7,094 nucleotides of DNA. It comes from an uncultured Ilumatobacter sp. GTDB taxonomy: Bacteria > Actinomycetota > Acidimicrobiia > Acidimicrobiales > Ilumatobacteraceae. This document shows, one piece after another, positions 1 to 5,698 of this stretch. The stretch covers positions 1-7,094 of the forward strand of contig CALICC010000246.1 of the NCBI GenBank assembly GCA_938049325.1. The letters run 5' to 3'. The notes below the pieces were generated by a model. That model saw only the letters and a list, made by a program, of their open reading frames with translations, did not search any database and was not told the DNA's origin. Position numbers and translations under genes: made by a program. Each line of letters opens with the position of its first letter. The stretch's first letter is position 1.

Positions 1-93
1 CTGGCTCGCCACGAAGTACTTGAGGTGGTCGAACACCGCGCCGGTCCACACGATGTTGAACACGACGCTGCCGCCGGGCGATGAGGAGCTCAA
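1..93 (-). CDS. N-terminal fragment of an unrecognised protein, runs off the left edge
   Basis: Only 31 codons lie in the window, so the product cannot be named. The visible protein starts Met-Ser-Ser-Ser-Ser-Pro-Gly-Gly, then a hydrophobic strand-like stretch (VVFNIVWTG, residues 10-18) and an amphipathic stretch (VFDHLKYFVASQ). A short beta strand followed by a helix at the N-terminus would suit a Rossmann-like or glycosyltransferase-like fold, but that is a guess. The start is inferred. An in-frame TGA at 105-103 closes the frame upstream, and the first start-type codon after it is TTG at 93-91. This TTG overlaps the TGA stop (92-90) of the preceding methyltransferase as TTGA, which suggests translational coupling. 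A GTG at 63-61 is the next possible start. The reading frame is open to the edge. Confidence 0.55.
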   Translation of the reverse strand, partial: MSSSSPGGSVVFNIVWTGAVFDHLKYFVASQ

Positions 94-755
94 GACAGCT
101 GGTCAGCGTGCTCGACGACGAACGACACGCCGGCGCGGTGAACATCCTTGTACCGCTCGAAGTGCCACTGCGGATGTGCCTTGCTGAACTCGTGGAACGC
201 GGATCGTTCACCCGACACCGTCGTCGGCGACCAACAGAAATAGTCATCGAACGCGATGATCATCCCGTGCTTCAGGCGCGGTGACAGAAACTCGAACACG
301 GTCACCGTGCTCGAATACATGTTGCAGTCGATGTAGACGATGGCGATGTCGTTCGGAGCGCCGTCGAGGCCGAGTGGGGGAAGCGTGGTGTCGAAGTACC
401 CCTCGACTGCCGTGTACGCCTCACGCGGGATGTTGTGCTTGTCGCACGCTTCGTAGAACTTGTCGACACCGCCCTGCCCTTTGCCAGCGCCGGGATTCCA
501 TCCAGGGTGATAGTCGCGATCGTCGGCTGCCGGCGGCAACCCCTCGAACGAATCGAACGCCCACATGTGGCGGTCGATGCCGGCGTTCTTCATGGCGATG
601 TACGCCTGGTTCATGGTGTTGCCACCCCAGGAGCCGAACTCGACGTAGTCACCGGTGATCGAGTTCACGTATTGGTTCACCCACGCGTCGTAGAAGAACG
701 TCGCACATCCATCGATTTGCCGCTGTACCGCACGGGCGATCGCATTCATTTCCAC
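90..755 (-). CDS. TylF/MycF-family SAM-dependent O-methyltransferase
   Basis: Probable cytoplasmic O-methyltransferase of the macrocin O-methyltransferase (TylF/MycF/NovP) family, which methylates sugar or other hydroxyls in a metal-dependent way. From the GTG start the protein has 221 residues, a little shorter than the usual 250 or so. Visible motifs in order are the SAM-binding loop GDYVEFGSWGG (35-45), WAFDSFEGLP (65-74) ending strand 2, the metal/catalytic Asp in YIDCNMY (D143), and the second acidic pair in FDDYF (D170, D171). The Asp...Asp-Asp set of MycF-like enzymes therefore looks intact. The frame stays open upstream to an ATG at 878, but residues coded there resemble nothing in the family. 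The GTG at 755-753 has AAAGGTGG eight bases upstream; an in-frame ATG at 749 is the alternative. It is the first gene of a minus-strand unit with the left-edge gene, whose start overlaps its stop. The acceptor substrate is unknown. Confidence 0.85.
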   Translation of the reverse strand: MEMNAIARAVQRQIDGCATFFYDAWVNQYVNSITGDYVEFGSWGGNTMNQAYIAMKNAGIDRHMWAFDSFEGLPPAADDRDYHPGWNPGAGKGQGGVDKFYEACDKHNIPREAYTAVEGYFDTTLPPLGLDGAPNDIAIVYIDCNMYSSTVTVFEFLSPRLKHGMIIAFDDYFCWSPTTVSGERSAFHEFSKAHPQWHFERYKDVHRAGVSFVVEHADQLS

Positions 756-793
756 GCTGGTTCCCACCTTTCGTTCGCCGCCAATTTCGGTCG

Positions 794-802
794 AACGTAC
801 CA
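794..802 (-). promoter_or_regulatory. Candidate extended -10 promoter for the first methyltransferase
   Basis: Read on the minus strand, TGGTACGTT (802 to 794) fits an extended -10 element, TGn followed by TAnnnT. It would place the transcript start near 787 and give a leader of about 30 bases before the GTG at 755. No convincing -35 is present. If real, it rules out the longer ATG start at 878, which lies upstream of the element. This is a pattern match only. Confidence 0.3.
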
Positions 803-888
803 GGTCCGATTCAGCGACCACCAGACACGCCATCCGTCCCTCAACCGGATGCGCCACCAGTCGCCTCATCCCCATCACGCCCCTCGGT

Positions 889-894
889 TAGCAT
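889..894 (+). promoter_or_regulatory. -10-like hexamer for a leaderless FkbM transcript
   Basis: TAGCAT fits TAnnnT and ends seven bases before the GTG start at 902. This is the spacing expected between a -10 element and a transcript start. The GTG has no purine-rich ribosome binding site in front of it (the preceding bases are CCTCGGC), so a leaderless mRNA beginning at the GTG is the simplest reading. Leaderless mRNAs are common in actinobacteria. No clear -35 is visible. Confidence 0.45.
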
Positions 895-901
895 CCTCGG
901 C

Positions 902-1618
902 GTGCAGCTTGAGATCCCAGACGCCGACGGCGAAATCGTCAACTTCGAGTGTGAAGACACGTTCGTCTCGAGCTGGGTCTCGAAAGGCATCCTGTCAGGC
1001 TCGGCGTACCCCGACCTCGGCTTCGTCGGCTCGATCTCGACCATCGTCGATGTTGGTGCCAACTGTGGCGCTGCGTCGGTCTACTTCGCTCGTCGGCACC
1101 CGCACGCTCAAATCCACGCGATCGAACCCGGCTCGCGCCAGCGGGCCATTCTCGAACGCAACGTTGCGGAGCATCCCAACGTGACGATTCACCCCATCGG
1201 CCTCCACAGCGCCGACCAGACCACCCCGCTCTATTTCGGCGACGGTGACTCGGGGATGTCGTCGGTCATTCCCGGGCCGTTCACCAGCAGCGAGCAAGAA
1301 GTCGTGACGCTGCGCAACGCTCAGCGGTGGGCCGACGACACCGGCATCGGCACGATCGATCTCCTCAAGGTCGACGTCGAGGGATGCGAGGTCGACGTGA
1401 TCGAGAGCTTCCAGTCACGACTCGCCGACGTCAAGGTGCTCTACGTCGAGTACGACTCGCGGGCGGCCCGACGTCGCATCGCGGAGCTGCTCGAGCCAAC
1501 ACACGAACTCTTCATCGGCAAGATCTTCCTCGACCAGGGCGAGTGCACGTATTTGCGGGCCGACCTCGCGGACGACCCAGGCGCGATCGACTGGCTCCGG
1601 TCGATCTTCTCGAAGTAG
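902..1618 (+). CDS. FkbM-family SAM-dependent methyltransferase
   Basis: Probable cytoplasmic O-methyltransferase of the FkbM family, found in macrolide tailoring and in many polysaccharide and glycolipid clusters. The protein is 238 residues, normal for the family. The N-terminal 45 residues form a small strand-rich lead-in. Then come the SAM loop VDVGANCG (49-56), the acidic end of strand 2 in HAIEPG (72-77), the family signature IDLLKVDVEGCE (152-163), and YVEY (181-184), which follows the next core strand. The start is GTG at 902, directly downstream of a TAGCAT hexamer and without a Shine-Dalgarno site, so probably leaderless. It is transcribed alone, divergent from the TylF-type gene on its left and convergent with the one on its right, from which it is separated by only 4 bases. 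The substrate is unknown; a sugar hydroxyl on the product of the neighbouring glycosyltransferase is an inference. Confidence 0.9.
   Translation: MQLEIPDADGEIVNFECEDTFVSSWVSKGILSGSAYPDLGFVGSISTIVDVGANCGAASVYFARRHPHAQIHAIEPGSRQRAILERNVAEHPNVTIHPIGLHSADQTTPLYFGDGDSGMSSVIPGPFTSSEQEVVTLRNAQRWADDTGIGTIDLLKVDVEGCEVDVIESFQSRLADVKVLYVEYDSRAARRRIAELLEPTHELFIGKIFLDQGECTYLRADLADDPGAIDWLRSIFSK
1585..1606. terminator. Possible hairpin at the convergent gene ends
   Basis: GATCGAC (1585-1591) and GTCGATC (1600-1606) form a perfect 7-bp stem with an 8-base loop, inside the last codons of the FkbM gene. CTTCTCGAAG, itself partly self-complementary, follows. There is no T-run, so it is not a classical intrinsic terminator. 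As the genes on both strands end within 40 bases of it, it may slow polymerase from either side, or it may be a by-product of coding sequence. Confidence 0.2.
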
Positions 1619-1622
1619 ACGC

Positions 1623-2492
1623 TCAGCCACCCTTGCGCCAGTAGGCGCCGGTCCAGTCGACGATGTGGATCTCGTCGGTGATCCCGTGTTCGTCGCGGTA
1701 GTCGTGCACTGCGGAGCGGCAAGCCTCGAGCCCGCCGTAGTCGTCGACGATGACGAACCCGCCGGGCGACACCTTCGATTCGAGGTTCACGAGACCGTCC
1801 ATGGTCGACTCGTACAGGTCTCCATCGAGGCGGAGCACCGAGATCGTGTCGATCGGCGCCGTCGGCAGCGTGTCTTTGAACCAGCCCTTGAGGAAGTGCA
1901 CGCGGTCATCGAGGAGCCCATAGCGCTCGATGGTCGCCTTCACCTGCTCGACGCTGACCGAGAGCACCTGCTTGGTCCAGCCCATCGTGAACGGGTCGTC
2001 AGTCGCGAACTCGGCGTCGGCGGGGTACCGCTCGACGTCGGGTTCGGGTAGGCCTTCGAACGAGTCGCACACCCAGACGTTGCGTTCGGTGTCGCCGTTC
2101 GCCTCGAGGATTGCCTTCATCAACGTGACTGTTCCGCCGCGCCACACGCCGGTTTCGACCAGGTCGCCGGGAACATTCTCGTCGAGCACCTGCTGAACGA
2201 TTGCCTGCACGTTGTTCATCCGGTCGATCCCGACCATGGTGTCGGCGGTCGGGAACCAGTTCTTTCCGACGTTCACGCCGTCGGTCAGCTCGAGGTTGGC
2301 GACGATCCGGAGGTTTTGTTCACGCAGCAGTGGCCACACCACGTCGGGCGGACCGAGACGATCCGCGGTCTTCCACCGACCGGCGTCCGACACCTGCTCG
2401 TCGGCGAAGATCTCGCGCATCAAGCACCGCTTGAGCAGCGACAGGTAGAGCTCCGTCGGGGTCGCTGTGGACATGTCGTTGGTCGCCGCCAT
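1623..2492 (-). CDS. TylF/MycF/NovP-family metal-dependent O-methyltransferase
   Basis: A textbook member of the macrocin O-methyltransferase family, which puts a methyl group from SAM on a sugar hydroxyl using a divalent metal. It has 289 residues, with about 30 more at the N-terminus than MycF-type enzymes. Visible motifs are TMVGIDRMNN (85-94) in the substrate-lid region, the SAM loop GDLVETGVWRGG (109-120), WVCDSFEGLP (140-149), LRLDGDLYEST (220-230) with the catalytic and metal-binding D223, and VIVDDYG (247-253) with D250 and D251. It is the third gene of the operon. Its ATG (2492-2490) overlaps the stop of the glycosyltransferase as TGATG, so it is probably translated by coupling; no strong ribosome binding site precedes it. 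An in-frame ATG at residue 7 is a possible alternative. It may methylate the sugar added by the upstream glycosyltransferase; this is inference from position. Confidence 0.93.
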   Translation of the reverse strand: MAATNDMSTATPTELYLSLLKRCLMREIFADEQVSDAGRWKTADRLGPPDVVWPLLREQNLRIVANLELTDGVNVGKNWFPTADTMVGIDRMNNVQAIVQQVLDENVPGDLVETGVWRGGTVTLMKAILEANGDTERNVWVCDSFEGLPEPDVERYPADAEFATDDPFTMGWTKQVLSVSVEQVKATIERYGLLDDRVHFLKGWFKDTLPTAPIDTISVLRLDGDLYESTMDGLVNLESKVSPGGFVIVDDYGGLEACRSAVHDYRDEHGITDEIHIVDWTGAYWRKGG

Positions 2493-3523
2493 CAGGTCAG
2501 TATGGCCGGTGGCCGCTGGAACTCTGAAGGCTCAGCGAGATAGCGCTGGAGCAGGTCGTCGATCAGCCCTGCCGATCGGTCCCAATCGAACATCGCGATG
2601 TGCTCGCTCCCGGCGCGACTCAGACGCTGTCGCTCCGCATCATCATCGAGGAGAACGGTGACCGCATCCGCCAACGCCCGTCCGTCACCTGTCGGAACCA
2701 CCTTCGCCGTCACTCCGTTGATGCCGTAGTCGCGTGAGCCACCATTGTCGGTGGTCACCAAGGCAGCGCCGCACGCCATTGCCTCGACGGGGGTCAAACC
2801 GAACCCTTCGCGGTAGCTCGCCTGCACGAACACCCGGCACTTGCCGTACACGTCCGCGGCCAGCTCCGCATGATCGGGCGAGCTCACGAACCTCACGCCG
2901 CGAGGCAACTCGTCAGGAGGTTGGTTCCGACCGAACACCACGCCCGAGAAGTCCGAGCGCGAAGCCGAAAGCTGCCGCAAGGCTTCGATCAATATCGGCC
3001 ACCCCTTCTCGGGATGCGGGTGAGACAGCGCCGCCACGTCGATCGGGCGCTGATCGAGCGGCGTCTGCAGGTTGAACGTGGCGTGGTCGATGCCGTTCGG
3101 CACGTGAATCAATTGCTCGGCCGGCACCCCGAACGTCCGGCCGACTTCGGTCAACCAACTGGCCACGCAGATCTTCGGTGCACGTTCACGGAACGCGTCT
3201 CGCTCCCACTCTTCGGAGAGCATGCCAAAGCCCTGCACGAAGATGCACGGCAGCCCGAGGCGTGCGGGCCCGCTCTGGCTGAACATCACATCGGATTCCG
3301 GGATCGACGGATCGTCGAGCGCGTCGACGATCAGGTGGCGAACGCCGTCGCGCCGACAGATGTCGGGCAGTTGGTCGAGCGAGGAGATACGCGTTGGCCA
3401 CGCAGGGCCATGCACGAACGTCACCTCGTGGCCACGCCGACTGAGTGCGTTCGCGAATTCGTAGAGGACCATCACGCCCCCGGTTTCTTCTCCCGAACTC
3501 GGGAATCCGAAGGTCAGGCGCAC
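2492..3523 (-). CDS. GT4-family glycosyltransferase (GT-B fold)
   Basis: A retaining, nucleotide-sugar-dependent glycosyltransferase of the glycosyl transferases group 1 (GT4) type, acting in the cytoplasm or at the inner membrane face. It has 343 residues. The N-terminal acceptor domain opens with RLTFGFPSSGEETGG (2-16), the glycine-rich first loop, and the YEFANALSRRGHEV helix-strand. The two domains join near HVPNGID (140-146). The donor domain has SHPHPEKGW (167-175), which carries the phosphate-contacting lysine K173, and REGFGLTPVEAMACG (238-252), which holds the E-x7-E pair (E239, E247). The frame extends upstream to 3643, but that part overlaps the sulfotransferase gene and is low in recognisable content. 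The GTG at 3523 lies 10 bases after the sulfotransferase stop with GAGG eight bases before it, and puts the first beta strand at residue 2. It is the middle gene of the operon. Donor and acceptor cannot be read from the sequence. Confidence 0.92.
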   Translation of the reverse strand: MRLTFGFPSSGEETGGVMVLYEFANALSRRGHEVTFVHGPAWPTRISSLDQLPDICRRDGVRHLIVDALDDPSIPESDVMFSQSGPARLGLPCIFVQGFGMLSEEWERDAFRERAPKICVASWLTEVGRTFGVPAEQLIHVPNGIDHATFNLQTPLDQRPIDVAALSHPHPEKGWPILIEALRQLSASRSDFSGVVFGRNQPPDELPRGVRFVSSPDHAELAADVYGKCRVFVQASYREGFGLTPVEAMACGAALVTTDNGGSRDYGINGVTAKVVPTGDGRALADAVTVLLDDDAERQRLSRAGSEHIAMFDWDRSAGLIDDLLQRYLAEPSEFQRPPAILT

Positions 3524-3533
3524 GGCATCGGCC

Positions 3534-4262
3534 TCAAGATACGCGCGACTCGCGACTCGCTCGGAGCTCGCACGCGAACTCCCAGAACTCCTGGTCGGCT
3601 GGGTTGTCGTCGGCAATGCGCTTGCGCAGCGCTGCGTCGGCACGCTGGGTGACCTGCGCGTTCGTGTTCTGCGGTGCGGCCGACCGCGGTGGCGCCCACC
3701 CGAACTTCGTGATCATCGTCTGCGTGAGCGCGTCGAGGTCGTCTTGGAAGGCCAAGACGTCGACCGCCTCGAGCTGCTTCTTCGCAACCTCGAGCCGGGC
3801 GCCGTCGACATCCAGCGAGTGCAGGACCGAGTCGGATCCGTCGGCGGCCGTCATCGCGAACACCTTCGCCTGATGATCCTTGATCTGCATGGCGTGGAGA
3901 TCGGGATCCTCGTAGATCTCTTCAAGCCGCCGGTCTGCGTCGGACGACCGCGTGCGAGTGTTCATCCGCAGCAGCGACTCGACTCGGTCGACTGGGTCTC
4001 GGAGAATCGTGATCGAGGTCCGATCCCCTCCGCACTTGGCGACGGAGCAGAACGGGTAGTGGCCGTGCACCACGAGGCGGCGGTTCCGCTCGGTCAGCTC
4101 GAGCTCGAGCAGCGGTGCGGCATCGACGTATGCCGTGAGGTACTCGCCCAGGCTCCCACCCTTCGGGGGCCAGATCTCATCGGGCGTGAATGTCGCTTCG
4201 ATCTGTTCACGAAACGTGGTTCCGGCGGTCTTCTGAACGTGGACGAAAAAGAAGCGATTCAT
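3534..4262 (-). CDS. PAPS-dependent sulfotransferase (Sulfotransfer_2-like)
   Basis: A probable sulfotransferase that moves sulfate from 3'-phosphoadenosine 5'-phosphosulfate to a hydroxyl, most likely on a sugar, as in the carbohydrate (heparan sulfate 2-O-type) sulfotransferases. It has 242 residues. The 5'-phosphosulfate loop is HVQKTAGTTF (8-17), with lysine K11 in the usual catalytic place. VVHGHYPF (64-71) is the conserved His-x-His segment. The 3'-phosphate site is ITILRDPVDRVESLL (84-98), with R88 and S96. The C-terminal third is helical and less conserved. The first beta strand begins at residue 3, which supports the ATG at 4262 although no clear ribosome binding site precedes it. 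It leads a three-gene operon with the glycosyltransferase (10-base gap) and a methyltransferase. There is no signal peptide or membrane segment, so it should act in the cytosol before export of the product. Confidence 0.88.
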   Translation of the reverse strand: MNRFFFVHVQKTAGTTFREQIEATFTPDEIWPPKGGSLGEYLTAYVDAAPLLELELTERNRRLVVHGHYPFCSVAKCGGDRTSITILRDPVDRVESLLRMNTRTRSSDADRRLEEIYEDPDLHAMQIKDHQAKVFAMTAADGSDSVLHSLDVDGARLEVAKKQLEAVDVLAFQDDLDALTQTMITKFGWAPPRSAAPQNTNAQVTQRADAALRKRIADDNPADQEFWEFACELRASRESRVS

Positions 4263-4303
4263 TGCGTCGCGAGAAGCTCGAAGTTCGGCACGGCTTGGAG
4301 GCT

Positions 4304-4329
4304 AATGGGTCGTTCTGGCCCGACCCATT
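4304..4329. repeat. Perfect 9-bp inverted repeat, candidate operator
   Basis: AATGGGTCG (4304-4312) and CGACCCATT (4321-4329) are exact reverse complements with an 8-base spacer, 26 bases in all. The repeat lies 41 bases from the sulfotransferase start and ends just before the -35-like TTGTTA of the plus-strand promoter. A dyad of this size between divergent promoters suits a binding site for a dimeric regulator that controls both units. It could also form a hairpin in a transcript, but no T-run follows on either strand. No regulator gene is seen in the window. Confidence 0.5.
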
Positions 4330-4331
4330 CC

Positions 4332-4362
4332 TTGTTACTCGATCCGGCGCGGCGGTTAAGCT
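4332..4362 (+). promoter_or_regulatory. Candidate promoter of the methyltransferase-oxygenase pair
   Basis: TTGTTA (4332-4337) matches four of six bases of TTGACA. TAAGCT (4357-4362) fits TAnnnT. The 19-base spacer is slightly long. Transcription would begin around 4369, six bases after the -10, giving a leader of about 50 bases before the ATG at 4419. The inverted repeat 4304-4329 touches its upstream edge. Confidence 0.45.
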
Positions 4363-4368
4363 ACGCGG

Positions 4369-4455
4369 GTGGATGCACGGCCGTGTGTGTGCACGGCGGA
4401 AGAAGGCGAGATACTTACATGTACCCATTCTGGGATCCGGTCATCGCACCCTTGA
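4369..4455 (+). CDS. Possible leaderless small ORF, 28 codons, overlapping the next gene's start
   Basis: A GTG lies exactly where transcription should begin, six bases after the -10-like TAAGCT. It opens a 28-codon frame ending at TGA 4453-4455. The peptide begins (M)DARPCVCTAEEGEIL and holds three cysteines, at residues 6, 8 and 18. The frame runs through the ribosome binding site (4401-4410) and the ATG (4419) of the methyltransferase in another frame and ends 37 bases inside that gene. If translated, ribosomes on it would cover the downstream start, so it could act as a regulatory upstream ORF. Cysteine-rich leaderless upstream ORFs that sense cysteine are known in mycobacteria. Here the cysteines may simply follow from a GTGTGTGTGC run, and coding is unproven. 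Confidence 0.25.
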   Translation: MDARPCVCTAEEGEILTCTHSGIRSSHP

Positions 4456-5633
4456 TCGCTGTCAGCGGCGCGCAACGCGTCGTCGAAGTCGGCGCGCTGC
4501 GTGGCGAGACGACCATTCGCATGCTCGACGACCTCGGGCCACAGTCCGAGCTGCACGTGATCGATCCGGTCCCGGCGTTCGACCCCGGCGAACATGAGCA
4601 GAAGTTCCCCGGTCGTTACATCTTCCACCGCGACCTCAGCCTCAACGTGCTCGGTGATCTCGGTGCATTCGACGTCGCGCTTCTCGACGGCGACCACAAC
4701 TGGTACACCGTCTACAACGAGATGCGTCTCCTCGCCGCCGGCGCCCGCGCCGCGGATCGTCCGATGCCGTTGACGATCTTGCACGACATCGGATGGCCCT
4801 ACGGTCGTCGCGACCTCTACTACGAGCCCGACAACATCCCTGCCGACATGCGCCAGGAGTTCGACTACAAGGGCATGCGCCCGGGCCAGTCCGAACTCTT
4901 GCGTCGCGGCGGCATGAACCACACGCTCGCCAACGCACTCACCGAAGGCGGCCCGCGCAACGGTGTCCGCACCGGCATGGACGACTTCATTGCCGAGCAT
5001 GACCGCCCGTTGCGCACCGTGATCATTCCGATCTACTTCGGTCTTGGCATCGTGGTCGAAGAGGCGACCCTCGACGAACACCCAGAGCTGCGCGCTGCGC
5101 TCGATCGCCTCGAAAGCCCCGAAGGCACCGCGGAACTCCTCGAACTGTCGGAGAACATTCGCCTCGGCGGCGTCGTGTTCCAGCAGAACGTCGAACGTAT
5201 GCGCTTCGCGCGAATCGAGCGAGCGGTCAACCGGCATCTCGACGTACTGCGCAGCATCACCGGGGCAAGCGACGCCGAAGTCACTGCGGCCGACGAAGCC
5301 GTTGCATTCGTTGCAGCGCGGCCCGAACTGGTCGGCGACATCGTCTACGCGGGCAGCACCGACGGACTGCGGTACCTGGCAGCGTCCCTCGAGGCGCACG
5401 AACTCGACAACCGCAACGTGTGGGCGATCGGCGATGACCTGGCGGCAGCCGCCGCTGACATCGGCGAGCGCGTGTTCGCCGTGGACTTCGGTGCCACGAC
5501 GCTGCCCGAGGCACCGATCGCAACCCTGGCTGTTGCCTCCGACGAACTGATGGGCAAGGTGGAGACAGCACTTCGCGAGCGTCTCGAAGCCGACGCGGTC
5601 GTCCTCGACAAGCAGCGCCGGTCGGTGCGCTGA
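4419..5633 (+). CDS. Methyltransf_24-type methyltransferase with a degenerate C-terminal TylF-like domain
   Basis: A 404-residue protein, long for a single methyltransferase. The N-terminal domain (about 15-210) is a SAM-dependent class I fold: VVEVGALRGETT (21-32) is the SAM loop, ELHVIDP (44-50) ends strand 2, FDVALLDGDHNWYTV (84-98) carries the family's Asp-Gly-Asp-His, and ILHDIGWPYGRRDLYY (120-135) is typical of such proteins in polysaccharide clusters. A helical linker follows (about 215-280). Residues about 295-397 resemble a TylF-type methyltransferase core, with GDIVYAGSTDG in place of the SAM loop, RNVWAIGDD in place of NVWVCDSFE, PIATLAVASDE in place of the Asp-containing strand, and AVVLDK in place of VDDY. 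The usual metal ligands appear lost. The ATG at 4419 is supported by AGAAGGCGAG eight bases upstream; the upstream frame overlaps the sulfotransferase on the other strand and is not coding. It is cotranscribed with the oxygenase 65 bases downstream. Substrate unknown. Confidence 0.85.
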   Translation: MYPFWDPVIAPLIAVSGAQRVVEVGALRGETTIRMLDDLGPQSELHVIDPVPAFDPGEHEQKFPGRYIFHRDLSLNVLGDLGAFDVALLDGDHNWYTVYNEMRLLAAGARAADRPMPLTILHDIGWPYGRRDLYYEPDNIPADMRQEFDYKGMRPGQSELLRRGGMNHTLANALTEGGPRNGVRTGMDDFIAEHDRPLRTVIIPIYFGLGIVVEEATLDEHPELRAALDRLESPEGTAELLELSENIRLGGVVFQQNVERMRFARIERAVNRHLDVLRSITGASDAEVTAADEAVAFVAARPELVGDIVYAGSTDGLRYLAASLEAHELDNRNVWAIGDDLAAAAADIGERVFAVDFGATTLPEAPIATLAVASDELMGKVETALRERLEADAVVLDKQRRSVR

Positions 5634-5638
5634 CCTTT

Positions 5639-5690
5639 CGCCGCCACAACAAGGCCACCACCACACCAACAAGGACACAACGAGAAGGAG
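5639..5690 (+). other. T-free, AC-rich leader with a direct repeat and a strong ribosome binding site
   Basis: All 52 bases lack T. CAACAAGG occurs twice, at 5647-5654 and 5667-5674, exactly 20 bases apart, with a looser third version (CAACGAGAAGG, 5678-5688). As RNA without U it can make almost no A-U pairs and should be single-stranded. It ends in AAGGAG (5685-5690), eight bases before the GTG start of the oxygenase. A leader of this kind would favour ribosome loading. There is no terminator in it, so the two plus-strand genes should share a transcript. Confidence 0.55.
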
Positions 5691-5698
5691 TTCATGCA

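Larger units (their letters stand above)
756..901. other. Divergent intergenic region between two methyltransferase genes
   Basis: These 146 bases separate the start of the minus-strand TylF-type gene (755) from the plus-strand FkbM gene (902). Reading frames stay open through it on both strands, but none has recognisable protein content, so I treat it as non-coding. It holds a candidate minus-strand extended -10 (794-802) and a plus-strand -10-like hexamer (889-894). A weak 6-bp inverted repeat (772-777 with 792-797) partly covers the minus-strand element. Confidence 0.6.
4263..4418. other. Divergent control region of the sulfotransferase operon and the methyltransferase-oxygenase pair
   Basis: These 156 bases lie between two divergent transcription units. 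In order they contain the short upstream region of the sulfotransferase, a perfect 9-bp inverted repeat (4304-4329), a -35/-10-like pair on the plus strand (4332-4337 and 4357-4362), the start of a possible leaderless small ORF (4369) and the ribosome binding site of the methyltransferase (4401-4410). No convincing minus-strand promoter for the sulfotransferase operon could be picked out. Confidence 0.6.

Noticed and set aside
772..797. 6-bp inverted repeat CGTTCG-n14-CGAACG near the candidate minus-strand promoter
   Set aside because: Repeats this short are common by chance in GC-rich DNA, so it is not listed as an operator.
756..878. N-terminal extension of the first methyltransferase back to the ATG at 878
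   Set aside because: The extra 41 residues lack family motifs, cover a likely promoter, and the GTG at 755 has a well-placed ribosome binding site.
435..1184. A 249-codon plus-strand frame crossing the first intergenic region
   Set aside because: It overlaps two well-supported genes and codes Arg/Ser-rich sequence without any domain.
3524..3643. Upstream extension of the glycosyltransferase to the ATG at 3643
   Set aside because: It would overlap the sulfotransferase gene by more than 100 bases with low-complexity Ser/Arg/Thr content. The GTG at 3523 starts right at the first beta strand and has GAGG upstream.
4374..4395. Self-complementary TGCACGGCCGTG and the GTGTGTGTGC run in the methyltransferase leader
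   Set aside because: It could form a small hairpin, but the pairing options are short and ambiguous, with no match to a known riboswitch or attenuator.
3744..4418. Long plus-strand frame continuous with the 4419 methyltransferase
   Set aside because: It is antisense to the sulfotransferase, which has clear PAPS-binding motifs. The true methyltransferase start is the ATG at 4419 with its own ribosome binding site.
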